From Cephalotus follicularis (lineage: Eukaryota; Streptophyta; Magnoliopsida; Oxalidales; Cephalotaceae), in NCBI GenBank assembly GCA_001972305.1, contig BDDD01002119.1, positions 204,866 to 268,865 on the forward strand: a stretch of 64,000 nucleotides of DNA, in the 5' to 3' direction. Below are positions 10,182 through 21,013 of this stretch, in pieces. Both the position numbers and the translations under genes were made by a program. The notes under the pieces are model-generated. The model worked only from the letters and a program-made list of their open reading frames with translations. It had not been told where the DNA came from and did not search any database. The first letter of the stretch is position 1. Every line of letters begins with the position of its first letter.

Positions 10182-10765
10182 TATTGCTGCGAGAATCCAT
10201 GGATCACTAGCAACCGTGAATGTGAATAACCTGCAAGGGAAAGAGAAGAAAGTGAGGGGTGGCCGGAGTTGGCTCCGGGGTACACTCAGACGCTCAAGTA
10301 AGAAAAGGAGCAAGCTAAAACCAGAGAGAATGTGAGTAAAGAGATATATATACATCGAGGTCCCCTTCTTATTTATAGTAATAGGCAATTAAGTTGTATT
10401 GTACTTTTACCGATAGAGTCCTGGTCGAACTCGTAGATAGAGCCATAGTCGAACTCCTTAATCTGATCCCATAAGGTATCAGATTAGGCCCTTTCAAATG
10501 ATACCGAATAGGGTTACCTCTAACCATGACTATAGTAATTCTGATTGGGGATGAGGTAGCCTCCGATAAGGATTGTGCATTCTCCAATCCTACCCGAATT
10601 CGAGTTGGTACCCATCAGGTAGGGCCACGTGTTCTAATCTCAGAGATGACACTTTTCGTGCTCATCATAATGCCCCCCACTTCCATTGAGGTTCCGGAGC
10701 TTAATAGAAGTAGTGTTTAGTTTAATTGAGCTTGAAGGAGAAGTCAGGACATTGAAATCAAGTGG
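10178..10765 (-). repeat. Tat-type gypsy LTR fragment
   Basis: On the minus strand this region has a TATA box (CTATAAATAA, about 10371-10380), a leader with GAGCGTCTGAGTGTACCCCGG and CCGGCCACCCCTCACTTTC, and an end reading CATGGATTCTCGCAGCAATA. To my recollection this is how Tat/Retrosat LTR leaders look. Upstream there is a GTGGGGGGCATTATGATGAGCACG block. The 5' LTR edge is unclear (possibly a TGTCCTGACTTC near 10755), and no primer site follows, so it is a fragment. Confidence 0.55.
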
Positions 10766-10979
10766 ATTTTTTTTTTGCTCGAAATGTGGTGCCCTGAGCT
10801 TGGGAGGGCACCAATCTCGGTAAGTGGCGCCTAGCCCTCCAGCTCGCTAGGGAGGTGCCCTCGTGGCACCTCGCCCAGTCAGGGAATATTGTGGTGCCCT
10901 TACGAGCACTAGGTACAACAACGGAGATGTGCCTGTGGGACAAGATTTCAAACCTTACCTTTAATAGGCTTGTCTTCCG

Positions 10980-11165
10980 AAGGTGGGTATGCCTCCGAAG
11001 TTCTTTGGTGCTCGTAAGGCAAGATTTCGAACCTTGAATTTAATAGGCTTGTCTTTGGAGGTGGGTATGCCTCCAAGGTTCTATGGTGCCTGTGAGGCAA
11101 GATTTCGAACCTTGCCTTTGATAGGCTTGTCTTCGAAGGTGGGTATGCCTCCTAAGTCCTTTTAA
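10980..11165 (+). repeat. ~76-bp tandem repeats, left arm (about three units)
   Basis: Units contain GGTGGGTATGCCTCC, GTTCT.TGGTGC and CAAGATTTCGAACCTTG, then TAGGCTTGTCTT, repeating with ~76-bp period. They lie in the LTR/leader part of the arm, upstream of its TATA-like box. Confidence 0.85.
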
Positions 11166-11308
11166 CACAAGTTTTTAGCTCAGGTTCTTGTGTTTTTGGA
11201 TTTTAGTGGCTTTACCAGCCAAATCGTACCATCGGTGTGCTTTTGCAGATAAAACGTACGACTGAGGAGGATGCTGCCACGTTGAAGAAATCCAACCGTG
11301 CATTTTAC

Positions 11309-11316
11309 TATATAAG
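11309..11316 (+). promoter_or_regulatory. TATA-like box in left arm
   Basis: TATATAAG lies about 290 bp before the gag-like ORF at 11603, in the expected place for an LTR promoter. In the right arm the counterpart (minus, near 15460) is mutated to TTATTGTAGAAGG. Confidence 0.5.
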
Positions 11317-11602
11317 GGGGTTCCTTTCTTTTATTTTCACCCTTTTACATTTCATTTTCAAGGTTTGAGAGCTTTTTGAGGAGATAAGATTTTGAGAAAC
11401 AAGGTTCCTTCGAGATTTGAGCTTCCGTTATATCAAAGTTTGGAGTTTTTGCTTGTTTTTCACTTGTTATTCATCGTCCTTTCTTTTTATCTCGAATCCT
11501 TAGAACAAGTGTTTTTCTTACACGTCTTTTTTATCCTCAATTCTATTCTCCTAGTTGTAGTTTGTTTATGGACCCCATTCTGATAATTTCGGACAAGGTT
11601 GT

Positions 11603-12360
11603 TTGCCCGATAATCCGGTTGTTGTCGATAGGGCTATGGCTATTGCTGATACGGAAGTCGTTTCTGAATCGGATGCTCTTTATATACGAAGTAGCCTTGA
11701 CGATGATGAGTTAAATGACCTTAGAGTGAAATACCAAATTCCTAAGAGTATTAAACTCTTTATCGAGCCAATCACGAGCAAAGCATGTCTTAGAACTGAC
11801 AATTGTGTGTATTCAGATAGCCTTGAGGCTGGGCTTTGATTCACTTTTCACCCTTTTGTTGTTGAGGTCTTAAGATATCACCTAGTAGCTCCTGCTCAAT
11901 TTGTTCCTGACTCGTGGCGCATTATTGTCGGTTTTTGGACCCACGTTCGCGCTATTGGTCATATTCCAACACTTAATCTTTTTAGGAACCATGAAGAGTC
12001 ATCCTAGTGAGCTTGGTTGGTTCATGTTAAGCCATCAGGGGAACATGAAAATTATTGGGGGGTTGGTTTCTTCAATTCATGGTTAGAAAGACAGATTCTT
12101 TTGTTGCGGAAAAAGAGCGAGTTTGGAAGTGCAATGCCCACTGGAGTGATTACAGGATATCAAGAAATGATCATCCCATACTGTCTTTGGATGAAAAAGT
12201 AACTTATGCAGCTCTTGTGAGAGGTGCACCTTTTAGGTTTAGCAACTCGACTATTGAGTCATTCGAGATTGTGCCTCCTAATGGTGGTGTGTTGTTTCTT
12301 GTTTTGGTTATTTTATCATCTCCTTAAACCACTTTAATTTGGTTGAGTTTGTTCTGTAGA
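11603..12360 (+). pseudogene. Gag-like ORF (Transposase_28 type), left arm
   Basis: The + strand encodes SDALYIRSSLDDDELNDLR, KLFIEPITSKACLRTD and DSLEAGL, then in shifted frames the equivalents of LLFHPFVV.VLRY, VAPAQFVP.SWR, VGFWTHVRAIG and LNLFR. This pattern (F.P.VV..L....L.PAQL.PN.WR..VGF...C...G..P....F) matches my recollection of Pfam Transposase_28, the putative gypsy-type gag N-terminus. Stops and two shifts break it. The right arm carries the same gene inverted at 14400-15130, with different breaks. Confidence 0.6.
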
Positions 12361-12693
12361 CATGGATGGTATCAATGCCAACGTACTGACTGCTGCAAAA
12401 AAAGAAAAAGAACCAAGAGGGGAAAGGTAGGAAGCGCATCGCACTTCCCCCGTGGTTATAGTGAGACGGAGGTACCTGAAGTCGTGCAAGGCCTTCGTAC
12501 TGAGATCCATCGTACAAAGGTGCATCCCTTAGAGGAACAAATCCACTATCCTGAGTGGAGCTTGATGACTTGTGATTATGTGGTTAGGAGTCAAGAGTGG
12601 CAAGGGAGGTTTTTGTGCGTGGGCTACCTCCTCGAGACAGGATTCTACCAAAGACTCTCACTAGTAAGAACCTTTCGTGCATAGCTTTTGACA

Positions 12694-13160
12694 CAGAACT
12701 TCCTTTGTCCCGTAGCCGGTGGGAAAGGGCCAAGAATATCCATTCCCCACATGGCAAAGGGAAGTGGGCTAGACATGGAAGTTAAGGACGTAGCAAGCAA
12801 CTGAACTACTGGTGCAAACTTCTAACAACATTCACATTTCTTTACACACTCACCAGTGCCCGAGTGAATGGTTGGCCAGTAGTATCCATGTCTTAGCATG
12901 TTATGTGCGAGGGCCCTACCGGTTAATGGCTGCCACAAACTCCTTCGTGGACTTCCCTCACAGCGTATTCTGATTCCGAAGGTCGCAAACACTTGAGGTA
13001 AGGCAGGGTATAGCTTCTGCGGTATAAATTTCCATCAATTAAAGAATAACGGGCTAAACGAGCTATTAGACTGCCAGTCTTGAGATAATCAATAAGCAGA
13101 TCCATCCAACATGGTTTGAGGTTGGAATGGGTGTCAATCTGCCTAACCACATCCATGTCT
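12694..13160 (-). pseudogene. Tat-type integrase zinc-binding region
   Basis: Minus strand 12923-13156 encodes RYSLIDGNLYRRSYTLPYLKCL, EYAVREVHEGVCGSH and, after a break, a RALAHNMLRHGYYWPT block. This is the H2C2 zinc-binding start of a gypsy integrase in the form used by Tat/Athila elements. The catalytic core is missing because the left arm begins right after it. Confidence 0.8.
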
Positions 13161-14051
13161 TGGATACTTGGGGGTTTCTAACAATCTCAAGGAACACTGT
13201 GCCATTCAAATCTGGATAATTTGAGGTTGCGAGCTTCGATAAAGCATCCGCCTACGTGTTTTCTTTTCGTAACACCTTCTGAATCCCAAACTCCTGAAAT
13301 CTAGGGACGATGTTTTTAACCTTGCGTAGGTATTTTAACATTCTTGGATTCGTGGCCTCGTACTCCCCCAAAACTTGGTTTTCAACGAGTTAGGAGTCGT
13401 TGTAAACCATTATTTGTTTCACGCCAGCTCCAAATGCCAGATTCAACCCTACCATCAAAGCCTCGTATTCTACCTCATTAATGGAGGACTTAAAATTGGA
13501 CCTCAACGCATATTAAACTGTAAACTCATGAGGTCCTGAAAGGATAAGACCTGCTCCGCTTCCGGTTTTACTCGATGAACCATCAACATATAATGTCCAA
13601 ACCGGGGCATTGGCTTGTTCATCCTTCGTGTAATCATCTATAATTGTACACTCCACTATAAAATCAGCGAGGACTTGTGCCTTTATTGCCGGTCGAGATT
13701 TGTAATGGATCTCGAACTCACTGAGCTCTATAGACCAATTATCATTCTCCCCAAAGTATTTGGTTTATGCAAGGCTCTTCGTAAAGGTGGGTCAGTGAGA
13801 ACATTAATGGCATGCAACTGAAAGTAAGGTCGCAATTTGCGGGCCGCGATGACCAAAGCATATGCTAGCTTTTCAATTCATAGGTACCTTGTTTCAGCTT
13901 CTTGAAATACCCTACTGACATAGTAAATCGGCTTATGATTTCTTTTTCTTCCCTTACGGCATTGAATGCCGTTTAGTGGGGGAAGAAGAAAGAGTTGAAA
14001 AATTGCTAAAACATTAGGATATCTCAAAAGCCGTCATACATGCACAAGTGT
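13161..14051 (-). pseudogene. Tat-type dual RNase H region
   Basis: The minus strand from about 13960 downward encodes the end of the retroviral-like RNase H (KPIYYVSRVFQEAETRYL, IEKLAYALVIAARKLRPYFQ). A second, archaeal-type RNase H follows (LYVDGSSSKTGSGAGLIL, INEVEYEALMVGL, VYNDS, ADALSKLA). Two consecutive RNase H domains are the hallmark of the Tat lineage of Ty3/gypsy. Catalytic D (YVDGS), E (EYEAL) and D (YNDS) are visible. Several in-frame stops are present, and RT is absent because gag is joined directly to this region near 14052. Confidence 0.85.
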
Positions 14052-14080
14052 GTCAAAAACCATACACAAAAGGTTCTCAC

Positions 14081-15044
14081 TCATGAGAGTCTCCGGTAGA
14101 ATCCTGTCTCGATGAGGTAGATCACGCACAAAAAACTCCCTAGCCGCTCTGTGACTCCAAACCACAAAATCAAAGTCCTCGAGCTCCACTCAAGAGAGTG
14201 GATTTGTTCCTCTAATGGATGCACCTCTGTACGATGGATGTAAGCACGAATGCCTTGCACGACTTCAGATACCTCCGTCTCGACCACAACCATTGGGGCA
14301 GTACTGCTCGCAGCTCTACTCTTCCTGCCTCTCCCCACCTGGTTCTTCTTCTTTTTGTTCTTCATTGCAGCAATAGGTAAGTCAACATTGATACCATCCA
14401 TGTCTACAGAACAAACTCATCCAAATTAAAATGGCTCAAGGAGACAATAAGATAACCAAAACATGAGACAACTTACCACCATTATGAGGCACAATCTGGG
14501 ATGACTCAACAGTAAGGTTGCTAAACCTAAAAGGTGCACCTCTAACCAGAGGTGCATAAGTTACTTTTTCGTCCAAAGACAGTATGGGATGATCATTCCT
14601 CAATACCCTATAATCACTCCAATGGGTATTGCACTACCAACCTCCCTCTTTTTCCACAAAAAAGAATCTATCCTTCCAACCATGAATGGAAGAAACCAAC
14701 CCCCAATAATTTTCACGTTCACCCGATGGCTAAACACAAACCAACCAAGCTCAATAGGATGACTCTTCGTGGCAAAAGATTTCCTAAAAACATCAAGTGT
14801 TAGGAATGACCAATAGCGCGAACGTGGGTCCAAAACCCGACAATAATGCGCCATGAGTTGGAACAAGTTGAGCAGGAGCCACTGGGTAATATCTTAAGAC
14901 CTTAACAACAAAAGGGTGAAAAAGGAGTCGGAGCCCAGCCTCAAGGCTATCAAAATACACACACAACTTGTTAGTCCTAAGACATGCTCTGCTCGTGATT
15001 GGCACGATAGAAAGTTTCATACTCTCAAGAATTTGGTAATTCAC
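14081..15044 (-). pseudogene. Gag-like ORF (Transposase_28 type), right arm
   Basis: Minus strand 14793-15044 encodes PITSRACLRTNKLCVYFDSLEAGLRLLFHPFVVKVLRYY and VAPAQLVPTHG. 14600-14866 encodes SFATKSHPIELGWFVFSHR.NVKIIGGWFLPFMVGRIDSF. 14081-14401 encodes MDGINVDLPIAAMKNKKKK, a Lys/Arg-rich stretch, then VSEVVQGIRAYIHRTEVHPLEEQIH. It is the inverted counterpart of 11603-12690 and is somewhat better preserved. The product would be the N-terminal gag of a Tat-type element; I assign no further function. Confidence 0.6.
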
Positions 15045-15606
15045 TCTAAGGTCATCTAACTCATCATCGTTGAGGCTGCTTTGTATATAAAGAGCATCCG
15101 ATTCAAAAAAATGGCTTTCGTATTGGTAATAGTCATTGCCCTATCGACAACAGCCGGATTATCAGGTAAACAACCTTATCCGAAATTATCATAATAGGGG
15201 TCCAGAAACACAAACCACAACTAGGATAATAAAATTGAGGATCAAAAAGAAGTGTAAGAAAAATATTTACTTGTTCCAAGGATTCAAGATAAAAAAAAAA
15301 AAGGATGATGATGAACAAGCAAAAACTCCAAACTTTGATTCAACGGAAGCTCAAATCTCTGAGGATCCTTGTTTCTCCAAACCTTATCTTCTCAAAAAGC
15401 TCTCAAACCTTGAAAGTGAAATGTAGAAGTGTGAAAATGAAAGAAATGAACTCTCCTTCTACAATAAAATGCACGATTGGATTTCTTCCTCGTGGCAGCA
15501 TCCTATTCAACCGTACGTTTTACCTGAAAAAGCACTTCGATGGTACGATTTGACTAGAAAAGCCACTAAAATCTAAAAACACAGGAACCTGAGCTAAAAA
15601 CATTTG

Positions 15607-15820
15607 TTAAAAGGACTTCGAAGGCATACACACCCCCGAAGACAAGCCTATTAAAGGCAAGATTCGAAATCTTCCCTCACATGCACCATAGAACTTCGGA
15701 GATATACCCACCTCTAATGGCAAGCCTATTAAAGGCAAGGTTCGAAATCTTGCCTCACGGGCACCGTAGAACTTCGGAGGCATACCCACCTCCGAAGACA
15801 AGCCTATAAAAGCTGAGGTT
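15607..15820 (-). repeat. ~76-bp tandem repeats, right arm
   Basis: Three units of the same ~76-bp repeat as 10980-11165 in opposite orientation (minus strand contains GAGGTGGGTATGCCTCCGAA and CAAGATTTCGAACCTTG). Confidence 0.85.
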
Positions 15821-15960
15821 TGAAATCTTGCCTTACAGGCACATCTCCGGTGTTGTACCTAGTGCCCATAAGAGCACCACAATATGCCCTGACTAGGCGA
15901 GGTGCCCACGAAGGCAGCCCGCGAGCTGGAGGGCACCCCCAACGAGTTGGAGGGCACCGT

Positions 15961-16042
15961 ATAGACAATTAGACACTTGACAGTGTATATGGTTTGTTAT
16001 TGTAATTGTACACTTGTTCTCATATATATTACACATGACCTC
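15961..16042 (+). repeat. Inverted fragment of the copia-2 LTR
   Basis: The + strand here matches the minus strand of 10015-10096 (shared words include GTACACTTGTTCTCATATAT and TTACACATGACCT), so it is an 80-bp internal piece of the copia-2-type LTR in opposite orientation. It joins the outer edge of the right fold-back arm directly to the second 54-bp direct repeat. Confidence 0.8.
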
Positions 16043-16045
16043 TAA

Positions 16046-16099
16046 ATATTGATGTAACAAACCTGTTATTCTCAGTTCTAATGATTTTGAATTGACTAC
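16046..16099. repeat. 54-bp direct repeat, right copy
   Basis: Matches 10128-10181 at 51 of 54 positions, same orientation. Confidence 0.85.
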
Positions 16100-17509
16100 A
16101 AAAATACATCGCTCTCTAAATATTCTTTTGTTCCCTTTCTAATTGTCTTCTTATGTCTGAGATCTCTCATCCCAATTTTCTTCTTCTATCTAAGATCTCT
16201 CTTCCCTTTCTTCTTGTTCTTATATTATTCTCTCTACCTCTTTTTTTTACTGTCCTACATTATTGTGGGTTTGGTGCACTTTGTACTATCACAACTAAGC
16301 AAAACATCGTAAAATTTATAAGAAAATTGCACTTGCAATGTAAATGAAACATTTTTAGAATTCCAAGGGAGAGATAGAAAAATAATTTAAGACTTTGTTT
16401 AATAACAAGCCAACTTCTGGCACAAGTTAAAATTGATCTTAATAAAATGAACATAACTTCATTGGCAAACCAGAACATCTAGATTATAGAACGGAAAAAT
16501 GTCCATGTTTTTCATTGAGCCATGATTTTTTGCCTAAAATCAAGATTGAGCAACCCAATTAAGCTGCAAGCTACATGACTATTTGTTTCCCACCAATCGA
16601 ATTCTACATAACCTACTTATTGAATAAATCCACCTTTACTACTTCCACCCATGCAAATTTTTACTATCAACTTTCTCTCAAGGTATCGTGTACTAATGAT
16701 GCACAGGGCAAACCATCTATCAACAAGGTCTCTTCAAATGTCTGCATACTTCATACATAGGTGTCACCTTGACCTACATTTTTTAGTAATATTGTTGGAG
16801 ACCCACATCAAAATGATCTTGCCAAATAGCCACTTCTAATGCACTGGATCCAATCAACATTCTTATGCATGTCACTCTCTTGGAAAATAGGAAGCAAGCC
16901 CAAAAATATGGCATTGCAAAAACCACTTTGATCAAATAGAAATTATTATATGCAAAATTTTCAAAAATTTATTTGATATCATTAATAAAAAAGATGCCTA
17001 AGAACTTCACTGAAAAATACATTATCAACAAAAATTACCCTAAAAATGCCAATTTTCCTTTTTAAGCCAAAAATAAGCTAGAGAGAAAGAGCTAAGCTAA
17101 AGTTTATACTTGGACTGAAATTGCACAGTTGAATTTGCAACATAACCACATTTCAGGGAATGGTTGCATCTAGTATCCATCAACAATTATTCCGTAAAAA
17201 TTTTAACTATCCACGTGAAGAATAATTGCAAAGATAATAGAGAGATTATCAAATTGTATATATGTCTTTTTTATAAACAACCCATGAAAAAGTAATAGGT
17301 CAACATTTGCAGCAAGTCTAGTTTAAGTACTATTTCTTTTATTATATCAATAGAATGGCGAAAAATAGATAAACAAGATAACCAAACAAAGGAAATGAAA
17401 ACAAATAACACAAGTATTTTATTTGACTTCATAATTAAGAACTCAAAATTAATGAGAAACGTAAACCCAATAATTAAAATAAATCAAAAACTGCGTATCA
17501 ACAATTTAC
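16100..17509. other. AT-rich stretch, no gene recognised
   Basis: About 1.4 kb of AT-rich sequence with short ORFs on both strands that show no domain. It should hold the first intron, and perhaps later exons, of the minus-strand gene at 17510-17851, but I could not identify a second exon by eye. Nothing here resembles the surrounding retrotransposons. Confidence 0.5.
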
Positions 17510-17851
17510 CTTAGGTTCACCATCAAAGTGAACAACGGATCCATCCTTATACGTAATAATAGAGCGACCATTGCACGGGTTAAACCGGATAGGGACGCTC
17601 CGACCCGAGAGGGAATTGAAAGCGTGGAGCGATTTGAGCCCGTATTTGTCGAGGATGTCTCGGACTTCCAGTTGATCCTGGTCCCACCCCCCCAGCTTTG
17701 ACTTGAACACGTTGATCGGACCCCTGCCCTGTCTGTAAAGGTGGATCTCCACTTCGGGTACCATGGTCTTCACGGTTCGATGATTCGGGTTCGGGTTGGA
17801 CCCGCTTGAGTTGTTGGCCTTCTCTTCGATTCCTTCTATTTCTGTTGTCAT
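17510..17851 (-). CDS. Likely host gene, first coding exon, unknown function
   Basis: The minus strand opens with ATG at 17851 and reads 114 codons to a splice-donor-like AAG|GTAAAT at 17510/17509; reading on adds only three codons before a stop. The first ~30 residues are polar and low-complexity. The rest is compact and gene-like: PEVEIHLYRQGRGPINVFKS, LGGWDQDQLEVRDILDKYGL, then VPIRFNPCNGRSIITYKDGS. It has no stops, unlike the retroelement ORFs around it, and no signal peptide or membrane segment. I believe similar small plant proteins exist but cannot name a family or role. Met at codon 31 (MVPEVE) is an alternative start. Confidence 0.65.
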
Positions 17852-17944
17852 TTCTCTCTTATCTTCTTCTGTTTTACTTTTCTGGTTTTTCTCCTAATTA
17901 AGTTGTGAGAGGTTGGGCGCTATGACGTGTCTACGAGATGCTTA

Positions 17945-18262
17945 GTTTATGATTAGTTTCGTAAAAGTGTTTTTAAACTGTTTTTTATTTTTTGAGTAAA
18001 TATATATTTAGTAAATATATTTTTGAAATTATTATAGATATTATAAATTTTTTTAAAAATATAAAAGTTATTAACAAATTAAAAGAGGTTGTTGACAAAA
18101 TCATTTTTCGAATTGATCTCATCATGTCAGTTTAAAAAGTGTTTTGATTCCTTTTAAAAGTAAAAGTGTTCTTACTAAAAATATTTTTGCTAAAGTTTTA
18201 CCAAACACTAAATTAAGATCGAAAAACACTTTTGATAACAGGAAAATATTAGCAAACGGGGC
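17945..18262. mobile_element. Candidate MITE (hAT-like)
   Basis: AAAAGTGTTTTT near 17966 and its complement AAAAACACTTTT near 18220 form a perfect 12-bp inverted repeat about 250 bp apart. The interior is AT-rich and non-coding and includes ACCAAACACT, and the right edge reads GCAAACGGGGC. These words are common at ends of plant hAT-type MITEs. No target duplication was confirmed, so the limits are approximate. Confidence 0.4.
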
Positions 18263-18975
18263 TTATTTGTAGACAATCGCTCAACATCAAGTTAAACTTA
18301 TGTAGCGGTTTAGCAAGAGAACGTTAACTCATAACTCTCGTAACTTCAGTGCATGATTCTCGGCAATGTACCTCCACATTTAAGAAGAAAATCAGGTGGG
18401 GAAACACATATCAAATCTCCAATGAGTACGAGTCTCAATCACAAGGTAAGGGTTCTTAGGTTTCCAGCTCCGTACTACCTGTCCATGTTCACCTTTCTTC
18501 TTTTTTTTTAAATCGATTGCAACAGACAGAATAATTTTAGAATGCCTATTTAAGCTTATTAAATTTTTCATTACTTTTTAACTTTTTTTCCCTTTATTTT
18601 ACCTTACTTTGGAATAAAATAAAAGATGAAAAAGTGACATAAATTATCTCTTCGATTATTCTTCTTTCAATTTCTAAAAACCATCCAAACAAAAATGGAG
18701 AGAAATAATCTTATTATTTCTTTTCCTTTTCATTTGAATCACTCCATCCAAACAATGTGTTAGTTCTTCATCAATTATATTTATATTTAGTTCTTCGTCT
18801 TTGTTTTCTTTCACTTAAACATCAGGGTATTCTTGAGACTCCCAAATCCTATAATTATGATCTTTTGTTTGAGTTCTTGTGTATAGGACCTAGGTACACA
18901 TTATTACTTTGATACTACAGCCAATTTCGCCTATCTTGTTTGGTTCATCATCTCGAGTCAATAATCTATATGAGG
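18263..18975. other. AT-rich intergenic sequence, nothing recognised
   Basis: About 700 bp of AT-rich DNA without a convincing ORF, repeat or element end. Confidence 0.5.
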
Positions 18976-19385
18976 TGTTGGGTTTGTGTCTTGTATACTG
19001 GGCTTTAATATAGTTGGGTCGGGTAGGGTCCAATACATATAATACTAAGTAGTTTAGAATTAGGGTTCAAGTTTATATATATATATAGTAAACAAAAAGC
19101 TAATCAGTTGAGAGAGAAAGGCGTTAAGGTGTAAGTGAAATAGTCAGTGCTTAGAAACAAGAATCTCTAAGATCTGATAGCTGAGAGAATTATGATGAGA
19201 ATATAATTCTTGACCGTTAAAGAATAAAAGATCTCCCAGTGTGAATTCTCCGTCGACGTAGGTTAATTTGGACTAAACCATGTATATATGTGTGTTCTTA
19301 TTTGTGATTTCTTTATTATTCTAGTGTGCGTTTTTCCTCAGATCAATTCGTGCAAAAAACGAGAAAGACTGATATATTCTCAACA
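18976..19385 (+). repeat. Copia-3 5' LTR (about 410 bp)
   Basis: The segment starts TGTTGGGTTTG and ends ATTCTCAACA. A methionine primer-like site (GCGGTATCAGAATC) lies just downstream at about 19387. A TATA-like run (TATATATATATAG) lies at about 19075. This is the usual TGTTGGG…CAACA form of many plant copia LTRs. Confidence 0.7.
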
Positions 19386-19858
19386 AGCGGTATCAGAATC
19401 AGGTTGATTGGTCAAAACACGGGATTGTGGAAGATAAACTATGGACACGAAAATAGAGGGAAAGGAACACAGAAACAATTGGAAGAAAAAACCACTGACG
19501 TCAGCCACCGGATTGTTGACATCAGCAATCTCATCTCCACGTGTATCAATATGTTTCAGAGTTTGTCATCATCATCAGAGGATACCACAGTCATCAGGAA
19601 GCTCCGACTAGTATATTGATGCAAACGTCATCGTCTTCCGTTGTTGGAGTTGAGCTCATGCACCGGTAGAGGAAACTAACCATTGAAGGCTTAGATCTCA
19701 TTGTTCCATGACACTTCAGCAGCAACCAACACCACCAAAGTGACTGTCATTCTCCAACCGTTACATCCCCATTGGTCCGGTCACTAGAGGTCACCGAAGA
19801 AGGAAACACGCGCTACACGCGCAGGCAACCGAGAGTGAGGGTGAGCTGGCATGGGGAA
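19386..19858 (+). pseudogene. Copia-3 primer site and degenerate leader/gag start
   Basis: After the primer-like site (GGTATCAGAATC, three bases off the canonical form) an ATG at 19441 begins MDTKIEGK, like a copia gag start, but the frame soon closes and no gag domain can be followed. The element is then cut by the gypsy LTR at 19859 and its remainder is not found. Confidence 0.5.
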
Positions 19859-20429
19859 TGTCACACCCCGCTTGCAATAACAACATAAATCATGGCAGTT
19901 TAACACAAATATCCAGCTTATAAAATGCGATAAAAATTTAAAACTTCGATTCCATTAACATTTGCGGAAGCACTTAAATAAAAGCTGGATAAACAAACCG
20001 AGTCATGTGTCCCATACCACACGATTCCCACATTTAACATCATTACCATTGTCAAATGCCCACAAACGGAGCGTGATCAAGGTTGATTAATACATTAAAC
20101 AGTAATCCGAATAAAACATGTCTTAATACATCGTTTAGCATTTATCTTAAGCAAATAAAACAATGTAAAACTCCATCCGCTCCACGAAGCTCAACGGTAT
20201 CAATCCGCCGCATCAACCTGAAATCAATCGGCAATAGTAGGGGGTTAGCCTTTGTCCTCACTCGGCTAAACCATAAGCGTAATTCAAGGTTAGTGATAAT
20301 GAATGTCATGAAATGAATGAAACCATGATGCATAACATAATATACCATAATACATATATACGTATGTATATGTATCAATACCAAAGGCACACCCATGCCA
20401 AGTGGCCACAATTACCAATCCAACAGTCA

Positions 20430-20482
20430 CGTCCCGAAGGACCAATCCAATCAATCCAGCCAATCCAATCAATCCAATCAAT
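20430..20482. repeat. AATCC/AATC microsatellite-like run
   Basis: Repeats of CAATC, CCAAT and CAATCAATCC over about 50 bp within LTR D. Confidence 0.8.
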
Positions 20483-20513
20483 CTGCTGTTTCTTGCACAA
20501 GGTCAAGCAAACA

Positions 20514-20715
20514 GTGTTTGTGGGTGTCCCTAGCCATCTCCTGGCCCCTAGGCGCACAATCTCGCCCCTAGTCCTCATGACACCTCCGTCACGAAACTAG
20601 CACAGCATCAATCCTATCAGTGTGGGTGTCCCTAGCCAACTCCTGGCCCCTAGGCGCACAATCCCGCCCCTAGTCCTCATGACACCTCTGTCATGGAACT
20701 AGCGCAGCATTAATC
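20514..20715. repeat. Tandem duplication, ~105-bp period
   Basis: Two near-identical units carrying GGGTGTCCCTAGCC, TCCTGGCCCCTAGGCGCAC and CCTAGTCCTCATGACACCTC. The same module (CTCCTGGC, CTATCTCCTAG) recurs in diverged form in LTR C at 43845-44010. Confidence 0.85.
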
Positions 20716-21013
20716 CAAACACAACCATCAATCAATCAATCCAAAATCAACCGTTTCCAAGTAGTTTATAAGTACTGGAAATAATACATTTATATCAAAA
20801 TGCATTTCCTCTTTGAAATCATGTTTCAATCCGTAGAAAACATACATTTATCAAAATATATACTTTCATATCAAATGATGATTTATATGAAATCATGAAC
20901 ACGTTTCTAAAATAAATAAAGCACTTTAGAATCAATCACATTTCAGAACACCAATTCATCCCATATCAAAATGCAATGCAAAGATATGCTCAAGTATGCG
21001 GGTTAGTCTCTGA

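Larger units (their letters stand above)
10785..15960. mobile_element. Fold-back retroelement: two ~1.9-kb inverted arms
   Basis: 10785-12693 (+) is an imperfect inverted copy of 14052-15960. Both arms run inward from a GGTGCCCTCC-rich edge, through three ~76-bp tandem repeats, a TATA-like box, a leader and a gag-like ORF. The arms stop matching after the shared TTTTGACACA. The 1,358-bp centre (12694-14051) is minus-strand Tat-type RNase H/integrase. Simplest reading: the right arm plus centre is an internally deleted Tat element, and the left arm is an inverted duplicate of its 5' end. Confidence 0.75.

Noticed and set aside
16153-16839. Short hydrophobic frames that might be further exons of the host gene
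   Set aside because: Wrong strand or no continuation of the exon at 17510 with an acceptor; nothing recognisable in them.
20142-20600. Several short frames on both strands, one reading repeated WIDWIG
   Set aside because: Produced by the AATCC repeat and the ~105-bp tandem duplication of LTR D.
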